A DNA stretch of 64,000 nucleotides from Kocuria rosea subsp. polaris (GTDB lineage: Bacteria > Actinomycetota > Actinomycetes > Actinomycetales > Micrococcaceae), in NCBI GenBank assembly GCA_023896275.1, contig MLDA01000003.1, positions 62,001-126,000 on the forward strand, given 5' to 3'. Position numbers and translations under genes: made by a program. Of the stretch, positions 8,908 to 17,079 are shown in pieces (the first letter of the stretch is position 1; each line of letters opens with the position of its first letter). The notes beneath the pieces were generated by a model. The model was not told the origin of the DNA. It saw only the letters and a program-made list of their open reading frames with translations, and ran no database searches.

Positions 8908-8955
8908 ACCCGTTGCACGACAAGCCGACACCGACCAGCGGCAATCGCATGGGCT

Positions 8956-10104
8956 CTAGCTCTTCTTCGCGACACCCCTGTCGGCAATCTCTGTTGAGGC
9001 CTCCATGTAGGAGAGGGCGCCCGTCGAACTGCGATCGTACGTAATGACAGACTGCTGATAGCTGGGAGCCTCGGAGATTCGAACGCTCCGCGGGATGACC
9101 GCCTCAAGCACCTCGTTGGGGAAGTGGTTCCTGACCTCCTGGGCGACCTGAGCTGCCAGGTTGGTCCGACCGTCATACATTGTCAGTAGAATTGTCGAGA
9201 CCACGAGGTCAGCGTTCAAGTGCTTCTGGATCATTTCGATGTTCTTCAGCAGTTGGCTGAGGCCCTCAAGTGCGTAGTACTCGCACTGAATCGGGATGAG
9301 TACCTCGCGTGCGGCAACGAAGGCATTGACAGTCAAAAGCCCCAAACTTGGCGGGCAGTCAATGAAGACATAGTCGAGGCGTTCCATCCCCTCGGCGTCA
9401 CGATACGTCGCGTATTGATCCAAGGCACGGCGCAGCCGCTGTTCGCGCGCAACGAGCGATACCAATTCAATTTCAGCTCCGGCGAGGTCGATGGTGGCCG
9501 GTGCCACGACGAGATTGTCCAGATCTGGGCAGGGAGCGACAACGTCCTGCAACGGCATATCGTTGATGAGCACGTCGTAGATACTGTCGATCTCGGAGTG
9601 GTGCTCAATACCTAGAGCTGTCGAGGCATTGCCCTGGGGATCGATGTCGACTACTAGAACGTTGAGCCCGGACTGGGCCAGCGCTGCAGCGACATTCACG
9701 GTGGTCGTCGTCTTTCCGACGCCACCCTTCTGGTTGCTGATTGTAAAGTAGCGCGTACTGTCAGGCTTCGGCAGGCCTCGCCCCTTGAGCCGCTCGCGGC
9801 GCATATTCTCATTGACCAGTTGGCTAGCCAATGGGGTGCTGTCGTCCATGGTGTCCATAATGTTCCGAACCCGTGCCTCTAGTTGTTGGTGAACCGGCTC
9901 GGTCGCCACCGAATTGCCGGTTTCCGAAAGCGTTTCACGTGAAACAGTTGATGACGTCGACTCTGAAACGTTTACCGGTTGTTCTGGTACATTCTGCCGA
10001 GCGTCCCCATTTCCGCTCAGAAAATCTCGTGCCTGCCCCGAGCTACTCCTACCGGCCGAGAACAACGCGGCGAGCGACGGCACCCGACCTTCGGTGCCGC
10101 TCAC
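8956..10104 (-). CDS. parA: Chromosome-partitioning ATPase ParA
   Basis: The 382-residue protein is a ParA/MinD-type ATPase that works with ParB-parS to segregate origins. It has the deviant Walker A KGGVGKTTT near residue 130, the VVDIDPQGNAS motif near 155, and the FIDCPPSLGLL segment near 245. About 115 poorly conserved residues precede the ATPase domain. Residues 54-58 (VSRET) are encoded by a consensus parS at 9932-9945, as in several actinobacterial ParA genes. The GTG at 10104 is the longest start and has only a weak ribosome site, so a shorter form is possible. The gene follows rsmG by 58 bp on the same strand and ends at its own terminator. Confidence 0.95.
   Translation of the reverse strand: MSGTEGRVPSLAALFSAGRSSSGQARDFLSGNGDARQNVPEQPVNVSESTSSTVSRETLSETGNSVATEPVHQQLEARVRNIMDTMDDSTPLASQLVNENMRRERLKGRGLPKPDSTRYFTISNQKGGVGKTTTTVNVAAALAQSGLNVLVVDIDPQGNASTALGIEHHSEIDSIYDVLINDMPLQDVVAPCPDLDNLVVAPATIDLAGAEIELVSLVAREQRLRRALDQYATYRDAEGMERLDYVFIDCPPSLGLLTVNAFVAAREVLIPIQCEYYALEGLSQLLKNIEMIQKHLNADLVVSTILLTMYDGRTNLAAQVAQEVRNHFPNEVLEAVIPRSVRISEAPSYQQSVITYDRSSTGALSYMEASTEIADRGVAKKS
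9932..9945. promoter_or_regulatory. parS: parS site inside the parA coding sequence
   Basis: Perfect GTTTCACGTGAAAC in the 5' part of parA, encoding residues 54-58 (VSRET). It is the rightmost of the eight sites noted here. Confidence 0.92.
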
Positions 10105-10162
10105 TTCGCCGAACTCGCTCGAATCAAACTGAAGAAAATCATCACAGGTACAGACTATCGGT

Positions 10163-10807
10163 TCAAGCGGAGCCTACCCGGACACGAACGACCGTTGTCG
10201 GTTCCTCCAGCACGCTCTCCCCCGCCGTCAAAACCTCCGTCGCTAGAGCCCCACGCTTCCGCAACACCTTCCGCGCCTTCTCGATCTCTTCGGCCGCGCT
10301 ACGGCCCTTCAAAGCGAGCAGTTCTCCACGTCCGTGCAGCAGTGGCAGGGTGATGTCGGCCAGCTTGCTCAGCGCAGAGACGGCACGAGCTGTAACGACG
10401 TCCACGTTGACATCCTCGAAAAACAATTCCGAGCGCCCGCGAAGAACTCTGACGTTCTCCAAGCCGAGGTCCTCGATCACTTCACCCAGCCACGTACATC
10501 GCCGCTCGAGTGGTTCAATCAGCGTGATATCGAGGTCGGGCCGGGCCAAAGCGAATGTCAGGCCAGGCAGCCCCGCACCGCTGCCCACATCGGCGACAGC
10601 GGCGCCCGGGGGAATCAGCTCCGTGACCACCGCGCAATTGAGCACGTGCCGGCCCCAGAGGCGCGGAACCTCACGCGGGCCGAGGAGCCCTCGCTCGATG
10701 CCGGACGTTGCGAGGTGCTCGACGTAGCGTTCGGTCAGTTCGAGGCGTTCCCCGAAGACCTCCAGCGCAGCATCGCGTTCGGCGATGGTCAATGCGTGTT
10801 CTTCCAC
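10163..10807 (-). CDS. rsmG: 16S rRNA (guanine-527-N7)-methyltransferase
   Basis: RsmG (GidB) methylates G527 of 16S rRNA in the cytoplasm using S-adenosylmethionine; loss gives low-level streptomycin resistance in many bacteria. The 214-residue protein shows the SAM-binding VADVGSGAGLPG near residue 72, a second cofactor strand (ITLIEPLERR), and the typical TARAVSALSKL segment near 140. Length is normal. It lies between jag and parA on the same strand. A strong terminator separates it from jag, so its promoter must lie within the roughly 40 bp upstream of its start or the terminator must leak. Confidence 0.95.
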   Translation of the reverse strand: MEEHALTIAERDAALEVFGERLELTERYVEHLATSGIERGLLGPREVPRLWGRHVLNCAVVTELIPPGAAVADVGSGAGLPGLTFALARPDLDITLIEPLERRCTWLGEVIEDLGLENVRVLRGRSELFFEDVNVDVVTARAVSALSKLADITLPLLHGRGELLALKGRSAAEEIEKARKVLRKRGALATEVLTAGESVLEEPTTVVRVRVGSA

Positions 10808-10847
10808 TTCTGTCCCTTCCGGAAGCCGACGGGCGCTCGCCCGGAAT

Positions 10848-10885
10848 CAAAATTCAAAAATCGGGCGGTCCTGAGGACCGCCCGA
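10848..10885 (-). terminator. Terminator between jag and rsmG
   Basis: TCGGGCGGTCC (10861-10871) and GGACCGCCCGA (10875-10885) form an 11-bp GC-rich stem with a 3-base loop. On the - strand TTTTTGAATTTTG follows. It starts 15 bp past the jag stop. Confidence 0.88.
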
Positions 10886-10900
10886 TTCAAGTGCTGAGAA

Positions 10901-11425
10901 CTAAGCAACCGCCGAGATGACAACGTGACGGCCGGAGCCTTCTCCGTCTGATTCACTGTGCAGGCCGAGATCGGCAACAACGTCGTGTACCTGCTTGCGC
11001 TCGTAAGCACTCATGGGTTCCAGGGAGACTCGTTCGCCCGTTTCCTTGGCCTGTGCGGCCGCATCTTCGGCGATCTTCTGCAGTTGAGCGGCACGCCCCT
11101 TGCGGTACTCGAGGATGTCCAGGATCAAACGTGAGCGGTGCCCCGTCTGAGTGAGAACAGCCAGCCGTGTGAGCTCCTGGAGGGCATCCAGGCCGGCACC
11201 GTCCTGGCCGACGAGTTCCCGCAGCGCCGACTGGTCGCCCTCATCCTGGACGATCGAGATGTGGGTGCGCCCCTTGCGGATCTCGATATCGATGTCGCCA
11301 TCGATGTCCGCGATGTCCAGCAGTTCCTCGAGGTAGTCAGCGGCGATGTCGCCTTCTTCTTCGAGTCGCGACGGCGGGATCTCCTCAGCTTCGACGGAAT
11401 CTGCTGGTGCCGGTGTCTCGCTCAT
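10901..11425 (-). CDS. jag: Jag/KhpB-like KH-R3H RNA-binding protein
   Basis: This 174-residue protein matches the Jag (SpoIIIJ-associated, KhpB) family of RNA-binding proteins encoded beside yidC. A short acidic N-terminus leads into the KH-like region (IDIDIEIRKG..., then LVGQDGAGLDALQELTRLA near residues 90-108) and a C-terminal R3H domain (LEPMSAYERKQVHDVVADL near 138-156). The family binds many transcripts and affects cell wall and division in Gram-positives; its role here is inferred. It follows yidC with a 2-base gap, suggesting translational coupling, and ends at a strong terminator. Confidence 0.92.
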   Translation of the reverse strand: MSETPAPADSVEAEEIPPSRLEEEGDIAADYLEELLDIADIDGDIDIEIRKGRTHISIVQDEGDQSALRELVGQDGAGLDALQELTRLAVLTQTGHRSRLILDILEYRKGRAAQLQKIAEDAAAQAKETGERVSLEPMSAYERKQVHDVVADLGLHSESDGEGSGRHVVISAVA

Positions 11426-11427
11426 GG

Positions 11428-12393
11428 CTACTTCTTCCTGCGGTTCTTGCGCTGCGGCTGCGAACGCTGGACCTTCGGGGGCTCCGGAACCTCGGGCGCC
11501 TCAGCTTCAGCCTTCTTCTTCTTTTCATGAACCGGCGGCAGCCCCTTCGCGGCGCGGCGCGCGTTGAGCTCACGCTCGGCCTGGGACCCCGGCGTCGGGT
11601 TGCGGCGAATGATGTAGTACTGCTGGGCCAGCGTCCACAAGTTGGTGGCGGTCCAGTAGATCAGCACGCCGATCGGGAAGTTGATGCCGCCGATACCGAA
11701 GACGAGCGGCAGGATGTAGAGCATCATCTTCTGCTGCTGCATGAAGGGGCCCTCGAGGGCTTCCTTGGTCATGTTCTTCGTCATGATCTGCTTCTGCGTA
11801 ATGAACTGCGAAGCAACCATCGCGAGGATCATGACAACGGAGATCACGATGACGGCGATCTGCGGCGAACCCGAGTTGAACGTGCCCAGGAACGTTTCGG
11901 AGAGGCCTGCGCCGAAGATCGAGGAGTCGGCGAAGTGGTGGGTCTGGTTGACCGTCAGCTGACCGATGCCTTCGTTGTTCTCCGACGCTCCGCGGGCGTT
12001 GTTCAGCGAGTGGAACAGCGCGAAGAAGAACGGCATCTGGATCAGCAGCGGCAGACAGGACGAAAGGGGGTTCGTCTTGTGGCGCTTGAACAGTTCGCGC
12101 TGCTCGGCCAGCATGGCCTGCTGCGAGAGCTGGTCTTTCTTGCCCTTGTACTTGGCCTGCAGCTTGCGCAGGTCAGGCTGTAGCGCCTGCATGGCGCGCT
12201 GCGCCTTGATTTGCTTGACGAAGACCGGAATCAGCGCGGCACGAATGAGCAGCACCAGCAGCACGATGGACAGCGTCCAGTTCCAGCCGGAGGTCTCGTC
12301 GAGGCCGATGCCCGTGAGAATCTGGTGGCAGATGCGCAAGATCCAGGTGACGACCCATTGGAACGGCCACAAGATCGTGTCAAAGAAACCCAT
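11428..12393 (-). CDS. yidC: Membrane protein insertase YidC
   Basis: YidC/Oxa1 inserts and folds proteins in the cytoplasmic membrane, alone or with Sec. The 321-residue product has the Gram-positive form without a large periplasmic domain. The first helix begins at the N-terminus (FDTILWPFQWVVTWIL), further helices lie near residues 40, 120, 180 and 225, and the cytoplasmic hairpin region is rich in charged residues. The C-terminal 45 residues are strongly basic (ending KNRRKK), as expected for ribosome contact. It lies in the conserved run rpmH-rnpA-yidD-yidC-jag, 6 bp after yidD. Confidence 0.95.
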   Translation of the reverse strand: MGFFDTILWPFQWVVTWILRICHQILTGIGLDETSGWNWTLSIVLLVLLIRAALIPVFVKQIKAQRAMQALQPDLRKLQAKYKGKKDQLSQQAMLAEQRELFKRHKTNPLSSCLPLLIQMPFFFALFHSLNNARGASENNEGIGQLTVNQTHHFADSSIFGAGLSETFLGTFNSGSPQIAVIVISVVMILAMVASQFITQKQIMTKNMTKEALEGPFMQQQKMMLYILPLVFGIGGINFPIGVLIYWTATNLWTLAQQYYIIRRNPTPGSQAERELNARRAAKGLPPVHEKKKKAEAEAPEVPEPPKVQRSQPQRKNRRKK

Positions 12394-12399
12394 TACTCG

Positions 12400-12789
12400 T
12401 TATGCTCCTTGTGCCGCGTCCGCGGCGTGCTCGTCATCGTCCGCTGGAATCGGCGGATGATTCATCACCATGATCTGCGGCAGTTTGCCATCGGGCCAAA
12501 TCCGTCGGCCCTCCGGAACGTGATCGATGCCCCCGTGACTGAACGGATTACACCGGAAAATGCGCTTGGTCGCCAGGTAGACGCCCTTGATGGCCCCGTG
12601 CACGGTGACAGCCTCGAGAGCGTATGCCGAGCAACTCGGGAAGTACTTGCAGACGTCACCATAGATGGGTGAGATCAGTTTGCGGTAGACCAGTAGGAAC
12701 CCGATGATCAGGTTCCGCGGGAGGTCCACAATGAAGGGTACGACGGCGCCGCGCCGGGTCCGTGCCTCAGTCACCGTGTCCGTCCGCAT
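12400..12789 (-). CDS. yidD: Membrane protein insertion efficiency factor YidD
   Basis: The 129-residue protein contains the YidD hallmark CKYFPSCSAYALEAV near residues 47-61 and CNPFSHGGIDHVP near 80-92. These belong to a small membrane-associated family that helps YidC-dependent insertion. About 25 residues precede the conserved domain and an acidic tail of about 20 follows. The ATG chosen overlaps the end of rnpA by 23 bp. A later in-frame GTG could shorten the N-terminus by about 15 residues. Confidence 0.92.
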   Translation of the reverse strand: MRTDTVTEARTRRGAVVPFIVDLPRNLIIGFLLVYRKLISPIYGDVCKYFPSCSAYALEAVTVHGAIKGVYLATKRIFRCNPFSHGGIDHVPEGRRIWPDGKLPQIMVMNHPPIPADDDEHAADAAQGA

Positions 12790-13156
12790 CTGCCGGAACG
12801 CGCCGACGATTTTTGTGGTGCGCAGACTTCGCAGCCGAACGCATCAATGAATGTGCTTCCGCGTTCAGTTCCTCCCACGGTGCCGCCGAAGCAGCGGGCA
12901 GAGCCCGCATGACAACGTCGAAACCGACGGGGAACTCGTCAAGAAGCGAAGCGCTGATCGCGCGTAGTCTCCTCTTAACGAGGTTGCGGTGCACCGCGTT
13001 CCCGACGGCCTTAGACACGACGAACCCAAACCGCGTCGGCGCCGGATCCCGAAAACGTGCATATAACACGACGTTCCGGCGCCCAATACGGGCACCGGAA
13101 CGTACAGTGGTTGAGTAGTCCCTCGCGGAACGTACCCGATGCACCTTGGGCAACAT
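12767..13156 (-). CDS. rnpA: Ribonuclease P protein component
   Basis: RnpA is the protein subunit of RNase P, which with the rnpB RNA removes 5' leaders from pre-tRNAs. The 129-residue basic protein shows the conserved RNR-like helix NAVHRNLVKRRLRA near residues 52-65 and the substrate-binding FGFVVSKAVG before it. The N-terminal HRVRSARDYSTTVRSG is also typical. It lies between rpmH and yidD in the standard order. Confidence 0.95.
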   Translation of the reverse strand: MLPKVHRVRSARDYSTTVRSGARIGRRNVVLYARFRDPAPTRFGFVVSKAVGNAVHRNLVKRRLRAISASLLDEFPVGFDVVMRALPAASAAPWEELNAEAHSLMRSAAKSAHHKNRRRVPADADGHGD

Positions 13157-13217
13157 GGCGATGAGGCCTATCTGTTGGCAGGGAACAGCGAGATGTTCAC
13201 GAAGGGGACTGCTCTAT

Positions 13218-13355
13218 TTAGGCAGAAAGTTCGGTGCGGCCCTTGGTGCGGCGGGCAGCCAGGATGGCGCGGCCGGCGCGGGTCCGCATACGCAGACGGA
13301 AGCCGTGCTTCTTGGCACGACGGCGGTTATTCGGCTGAAAAGTCCGCTTGCTCAC
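13218..13355 (-). CDS. rpmH: 50S ribosomal protein L34
   Basis: A 45-residue, very basic protein starting from GTG at 13355 ([20 protein letters not shown]...) and ending TELSA before a TAA. This is the full standard L34. It is part of the large ribosomal subunit and heads the rpmH-rnpA-yidD-yidC-jag cluster, transcribed away from the dnaA side. Confidence 0.97.
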   Translation of the reverse strand: MSKRTFQPNNRRRAKKHGFRLRMRTRAGRAILAARRTKGRTELSA

Positions 13356-13984
13356 AGTAGTAACTCCAAGACGATCATTTGATGCGCCTTAACCCGTTGC
13401 TACAGGGGGAAGAACAGGCTGACGCTCGATATTCGCGTGCCGCTTCCGAACTCCTCGCCGGCGACTCCAACCGGCCCCAGACGGGGGTCGGCGCCGATCT
13501 GAACAGCAGATCTGCACGGTAGTCGCGGCCTGAGGTTCCCTCAAAAGCGGACACACAGGACTAAACAACGATAGGGGTCTACCGCACTATCAGTCAAATG
13601 GGAAGACGAGTGGCGTCCAGCACAGCCGCACCGGAACGTGCGGGACGTCTTCGTCATCGGACGTCAGAAGCAGGTTCCCACAGATCTCCACAACTTGTGA
13701 ACTCACAATCCACACCTGTGGACGGCGTGGAACGTGAACGTCCCGAAAAGTAGCGTCGCAAAGACCGGATCATCCCCGAAATCACAAGGATGTAAGCACT
13801 TTTGTGGACAACACCGTGAAGACCCTGCGTCAAGGTTCAAGTTATCCACCGCCTGTGAATAAATCTGTGGATAGTCGGCTACAGTTGATCTCCCGACGTT
13901 CCGTTCCGGCCCGTCGGGAGACGGCACGGCCCACAGCGGTCGAAGACCAGCACGGCGGCTCCTCGCGAAGGGAAATCACACAAC
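13356..13984. other. rpmH-dnaA spacer with DnaA boxes
   Basis: This 629-bp divergent spacer must hold the rpmH and dnaA promoters. I did not assign -35/-10 elements. The half nearer dnaA has one perfect DnaA box, TGTGGACAA (13803-13811), and two one-mismatch boxes, TTATCCACC (13842-13850) and TGTGGATAG (13866-13874). Weaker matches lie around 13683-13725. They may serve dnaA autoregulation or extend the origin. No protein-coding frame is convincing here. Confidence 0.7.
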
Positions 13985-15493
13985 GTGACCACGGACGCAA
14001 ACAACGATCTCGGTTCCCAGTGGCGTCGAGTCGTAGACCTGATGAAGGACAACACCGAAGTCAGGCCGCGTCAGCGAGCATTCGTCGAACTGGCACAGCC
14101 CCAAGGGCTGATCGGGACTACCCTCCTGGTCGCCGTTCCCAACGACCTCACGCGAAACGTCATGCAGACACAGCTGATGGCCCCGCTGGACGCGGCTCTC
14201 CGCCAAGTCTTCCAAGATGACATCCGCGTTGCCTTCAGCGTCGACACGAATCTGGAGCCTGAGACCTCCGCCGAGGAACTCCCGACACCCCCGCCCGTTG
14301 AGATCGCCGAGCAGGCCACCTCCGAGTCGGCCATCTCGAACGCCGCTGACCAACACGAAGTCTTGCGAAGCGTCGCCCGCTCCCGCTCCGATAATGAACA
14401 CGGCCCTCGCAACAAGCCGGTTCCGGTGCCCACGCCGCCGTCGAACTCGCAGGAGATCGGTCGGCTCAACCCCAAGTACATTTTCGACACGTTCGTGATC
14501 GGTGCCTCCAACCGCTTCGCCCACGCGGCCGCAGCCGCAGTCGCCGAGGGCCCGGCCAAGGCCTACAACCCGCTATTCATCTACGGCGACTCGGGGCTGG
14601 GCAAGACACACCTGTTGCACGCGATCGGACACTACGCCAGGCACCTGTTCAACGGAATCCGCGTCCGCTACGTGAACTCGGAGGAGTTTACGAACGACTT
14701 CATCAACTCCATCCGAGACGACGAGGGTACGAGCTTCAAACAGACGTACCGCAACGTCGACATTTTGTTGATCGACGACATCCAGTTCCTGGCGAACAAG
14801 GACGCGACGCAGGAGGAGTTCTTCCACACCTTCAACGCGCTGTACAACGACAACAAGCAGGTCGTCATCACCTCCGACCTGCCGCCCAAGCAGCTCGCAG
14901 GGTTCGAGGACCGCATGCGCTCTCGCTTCGAATGGGGCCTGATCACCGACATCCAGCCGCCGGAGCTCGAAACCCGCATCGCGATCCTTCGCAAGAAGGC
15001 TGAAGCCGAAGGACTCCGCGCGCCCGATGACGTGATGGAGTACATCGCTTCCAAGATCTCCACCAACATCCGCGAGCTCGAAGGCGCTCTCATCCGCGTC
15101 ACCGCGTTTGCATCGTTGAACAATCAGGCCGTGGACATGGCGCTGGCCGAGACGGTGCTCAAGGACCTGATCACGGATGAAGACGCCCAGGAAATCACGT
15201 CCCAAGCGATCATCGCGCAAACAGCCGAGTACTTCGGGCTGACGATCGAAGAACTCAACAGCAAGTCGAGGACCCGCACGCTCGTGACGGCCCGCCAGAT
15301 TGCGATGTATCTGTTGCGCGAACTCACGGACCTGTCGCTGCCGAAGATCGGTGCCGAGCTCGGTGGACGCGACCACACCACGGTCATCCACGCCGACCGC
15401 AAGATTCGCGACCTTATGGCCGAAAGACGCTCAGTCTTCAACCAGGTCACCGAGCTGACGAACCGGATCAAGCAGCAGCAACGCAAGGGATAA
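13985..15493 (+). CDS. dnaA: Chromosomal replication initiator DnaA
   Basis: DnaA binds DnaA boxes at the origin and melts it to start replication. The 502-residue protein has all four domains. Domain I is at the N-terminus ([11 protein letters not shown]), domain II is a variable Pro/Glu-rich linker (about 90-160), and domain III is the AAA+ ATPase with Walker [12 protein letters not shown] near 200 and Walker [11 protein letters not shown] near 263. Domain IV carries the box-contacting signature [15 protein letters not shown] near 460. The GTG start is preceded by a GAAGGGA at about 13967-13973. Confidence 0.97.
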   Translation: MTTDANNDLGSQWRRVVDLMKDNTEVRPRQRAFVELAQPQGLIGTTLLVAVPNDLTRNVMQTQLMAPLDAALRQVFQDDIRVAFSVDTNLEPETSAEELPTPPPVEIAEQATSESAISNAADQHEVLRSVARSRSDNEHGPRNKPVPVPTPPSNSQEIGRLNPKYIFDTFVIGASNRFAHAAAAAVAEGPAKAYNPLFIYGDSGLGKTHLLHAIGHYARHLFNGIRVRYVNSEEFTNDFINSIRDDEGTSFKQTYRNVDILLIDDIQFLANKDATQEEFFHTFNALYNDNKQVVITSDLPPKQLAGFEDRMRSRFEWGLITDIQPPELETRIAILRKKAEAEGLRAPDDVMEYIASKISTNIRELEGALIRVTAFASLNNQAVDMALAETVLKDLITDEDAQEITSQAIIAQTAEYFGLTIEELNSKSRTRTLVTARQIAMYLLRELTDLSLPKIGAELGGRDHTTVIHADRKIRDLMAERRSVFNQVTELTNRIKQQQRKG

Positions 15494-15934
15494 GCAGTGG
15501 TTTTCGCTGCTGCCGACGCTGGCGGAGGCAACGAAAGCCACACCTGTGGATAACTTTGTGGATAGTTAAGTGGACGACACCGCAAACCTGCGCATAAGTA
15601 CGGGGGGTCCTGTGGATCCCTTAAACGACGCGGATTTTTGTCCACTGCTATCCCCTGCTCAGACGGGAGGCCGCCCACAGCTTGTGAACAAGCAGATTTG
15701 GTTCACTGGCACGGCGCAGGGTGGTTATCCACAGTTTCCACAACCGTTGTTAACACTACTAACCCTTTAAACCCCTCATCCAAATAACAAGACTCCATCC
15801 CGGCACTCGTGGATCGAACGACGCCAACGCGGAGCGTCGGAGAGCATGCACGACCGATAACGGTCGGCCCGTTCTTCGGGCTAAGCTTGCAACGAATACT
15901 TGTCACTACCTTGCTGTGAAAGGCGGATCGCTAC
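15494..15934. other. oriC: dnaA-dnaN spacer, classical oriC candidate
   Basis: The 441-bp spacer holds perfect DnaA boxes TGTGGATAA (15545-15553) and TTATCCACA (15725-15733). One-mismatch boxes are TGTGGATAG (15557-15565) and TTGTCCACT (15638-15646); TGTGGATCC (15611) and GTTTCCACA (15735) are weaker. An AT-rich stretch at 15747-15792 directly beside the 15725 box is a candidate unwinding element. Position between dnaA and dnaN is the usual origin site in Actinobacteria. No protein-coding frame is convincing. Confidence 0.8.
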
Positions 15935-17059
15935 GTGAAGTTCAGTGTTGAAAGGGACGTGCTGGCGGAAGCAGTCTCCTGGACTGCCCGATCCCTGTCA
16001 CAGCGGCCGCCGTCCCCTGTACTCGCAGGCATCCTCATGACTGCCGAAGGCGGAACCGTCACCTTGGCAGGTTTCGACTACGAGATCTCCGCACGTATCG
16101 AGATCCCTGCGGACATCGCCGAAGAAGGAACCATTCTCGTCTCCGGCAAACTACTTGCCGAGATCACCCGGAGTCTGCCCCAAGCGCAGGTGACGTTGGA
16201 GACCGAAGGTTCGAAGGTGCTTGTCGCCTGCGGACGCAGCCGGTTCAACCTGGCAACCATGCCGGTCACCGAATACCCTGACCTGCCCGGACTTCCTGAA
16301 ATTGCCGGCGTCGTCGATGGCGAGGCCTTTGCCCAGGCGATCACCCAGGTCATCGTCGCGGCGTCCAAGGACGACACCCTCCCCGTGCTGACAGGTGTGA
16401 AGATGGAGATCGAGGACGACCTCATCACCTTCCTGGCGACGGACCGTTACCGCCTGGCCATGCGCGAAGTGACTTGGCGCCCGGCAACCCCGGGAATTTC
16501 TACCTCGGCTCTCGTGAAGGCCAAGACCCTGAGCGAAGTCGCTAAGACTCTGGCCAGTGCGGGGGAACTGAACATCGCCCTGGGCGAGAAAAGCGACCTC
16601 ATCGGCTTCCAAAGCGGGACTCGCCAGACGACGTCGCTGCTCGTCGACGGCGACTACCCCAAGATCCGTTCACTCTTCCCGGACAACACGCCGATCCACG
16701 CGACCGTTGCCACCCAGTCTCTCGTCGAGGTCGTGCGCCGTGTCGCCGTCGTCGCCGAACGCAACACCCCGGTCCGGCTCGCGTTCACCGATGGCCAGCT
16801 GACCCTCGACGCCGGAACCGGAGAAGATGCCAAGGCCGAGGAGACCATCGAAGCGCACCTCACCGGCGAGGACATCACGGTCGCTTTCAATCCCGCTTAT
16901 CTGAGCGAGGGTCTGAACGCGTTCACGAGTGAATTCGTTCGCTTCTCGTTCACTTCGGCTCCGAAGCCCGCGATGTTGACGGCTCAGGATTCCCTCGAGG
17001 GCAGCGACTCCGACGCCTACCGGTACCTCGTGATGCCGGTGCGCCTGCCGAACAACTAG
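15935..17059 (+). CDS. dnaN: DNA polymerase III beta sliding clamp
   Basis: DnaN is the ring-shaped processivity clamp that tethers DNA polymerase III and many repair proteins. The 374-residue product has the three-fold domain layout, starts MKFSVERDVLAEAVSW, and ends with the conserved clamp C-terminus YLVMPVRL before two Asn residues. The GTG start is preceded by AAAGGCGG at about 15920. It lies 20 bp before recF, so the two genes are probably co-transcribed. Confidence 0.97.
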   Translation: MKFSVERDVLAEAVSWTARSLSQRPPSPVLAGILMTAEGGTVTLAGFDYEISARIEIPADIAEEGTILVSGKLLAEITRSLPQAQVTLETEGSKVLVACGRSRFNLATMPVTEYPDLPGLPEIAGVVDGEAFAQAITQVIVAASKDDTLPVLTGVKMEIEDDLITFLATDRYRLAMREVTWRPATPGISTSALVKAKTLSEVAKTLASAGELNIALGEKSDLIGFQSGTRQTTSLLVDGDYPKIRSLFPDNTPIHATVATQSLVEVVRRVAVVAERNTPVRLAFTDGQLTLDAGTGEDAKAEETIEAHLTGEDITVAFNPAYLSEGLNAFTSEFVRFSFTSAPKPAMLTAQDSLEGSDSDAYRYLVMPVRLPNN

Positions 17060-17079
17060 CCGGACGCGTCGACGGCAGC

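Larger units (their letters stand above)
6775..8955. other. Non-coding par region between parA and parB, carrying a parS array
   Basis: This 2.18 kb stretch has no frame that reads like a protein. The open frames are short, overlap on both strands, show no family motif, and owe some residues to parS itself. It looks lower in GC than the flanking genes. It contains six parS or one-mismatch parS sites (7029, 7145, 7484, 8069, 8232, 8654), an inverted repeat near parB, and the parA terminator at its right end. I see no other repeat family in it. It may be a centromere-like spacer or the remains of decayed genes. Confidence 0.7.
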
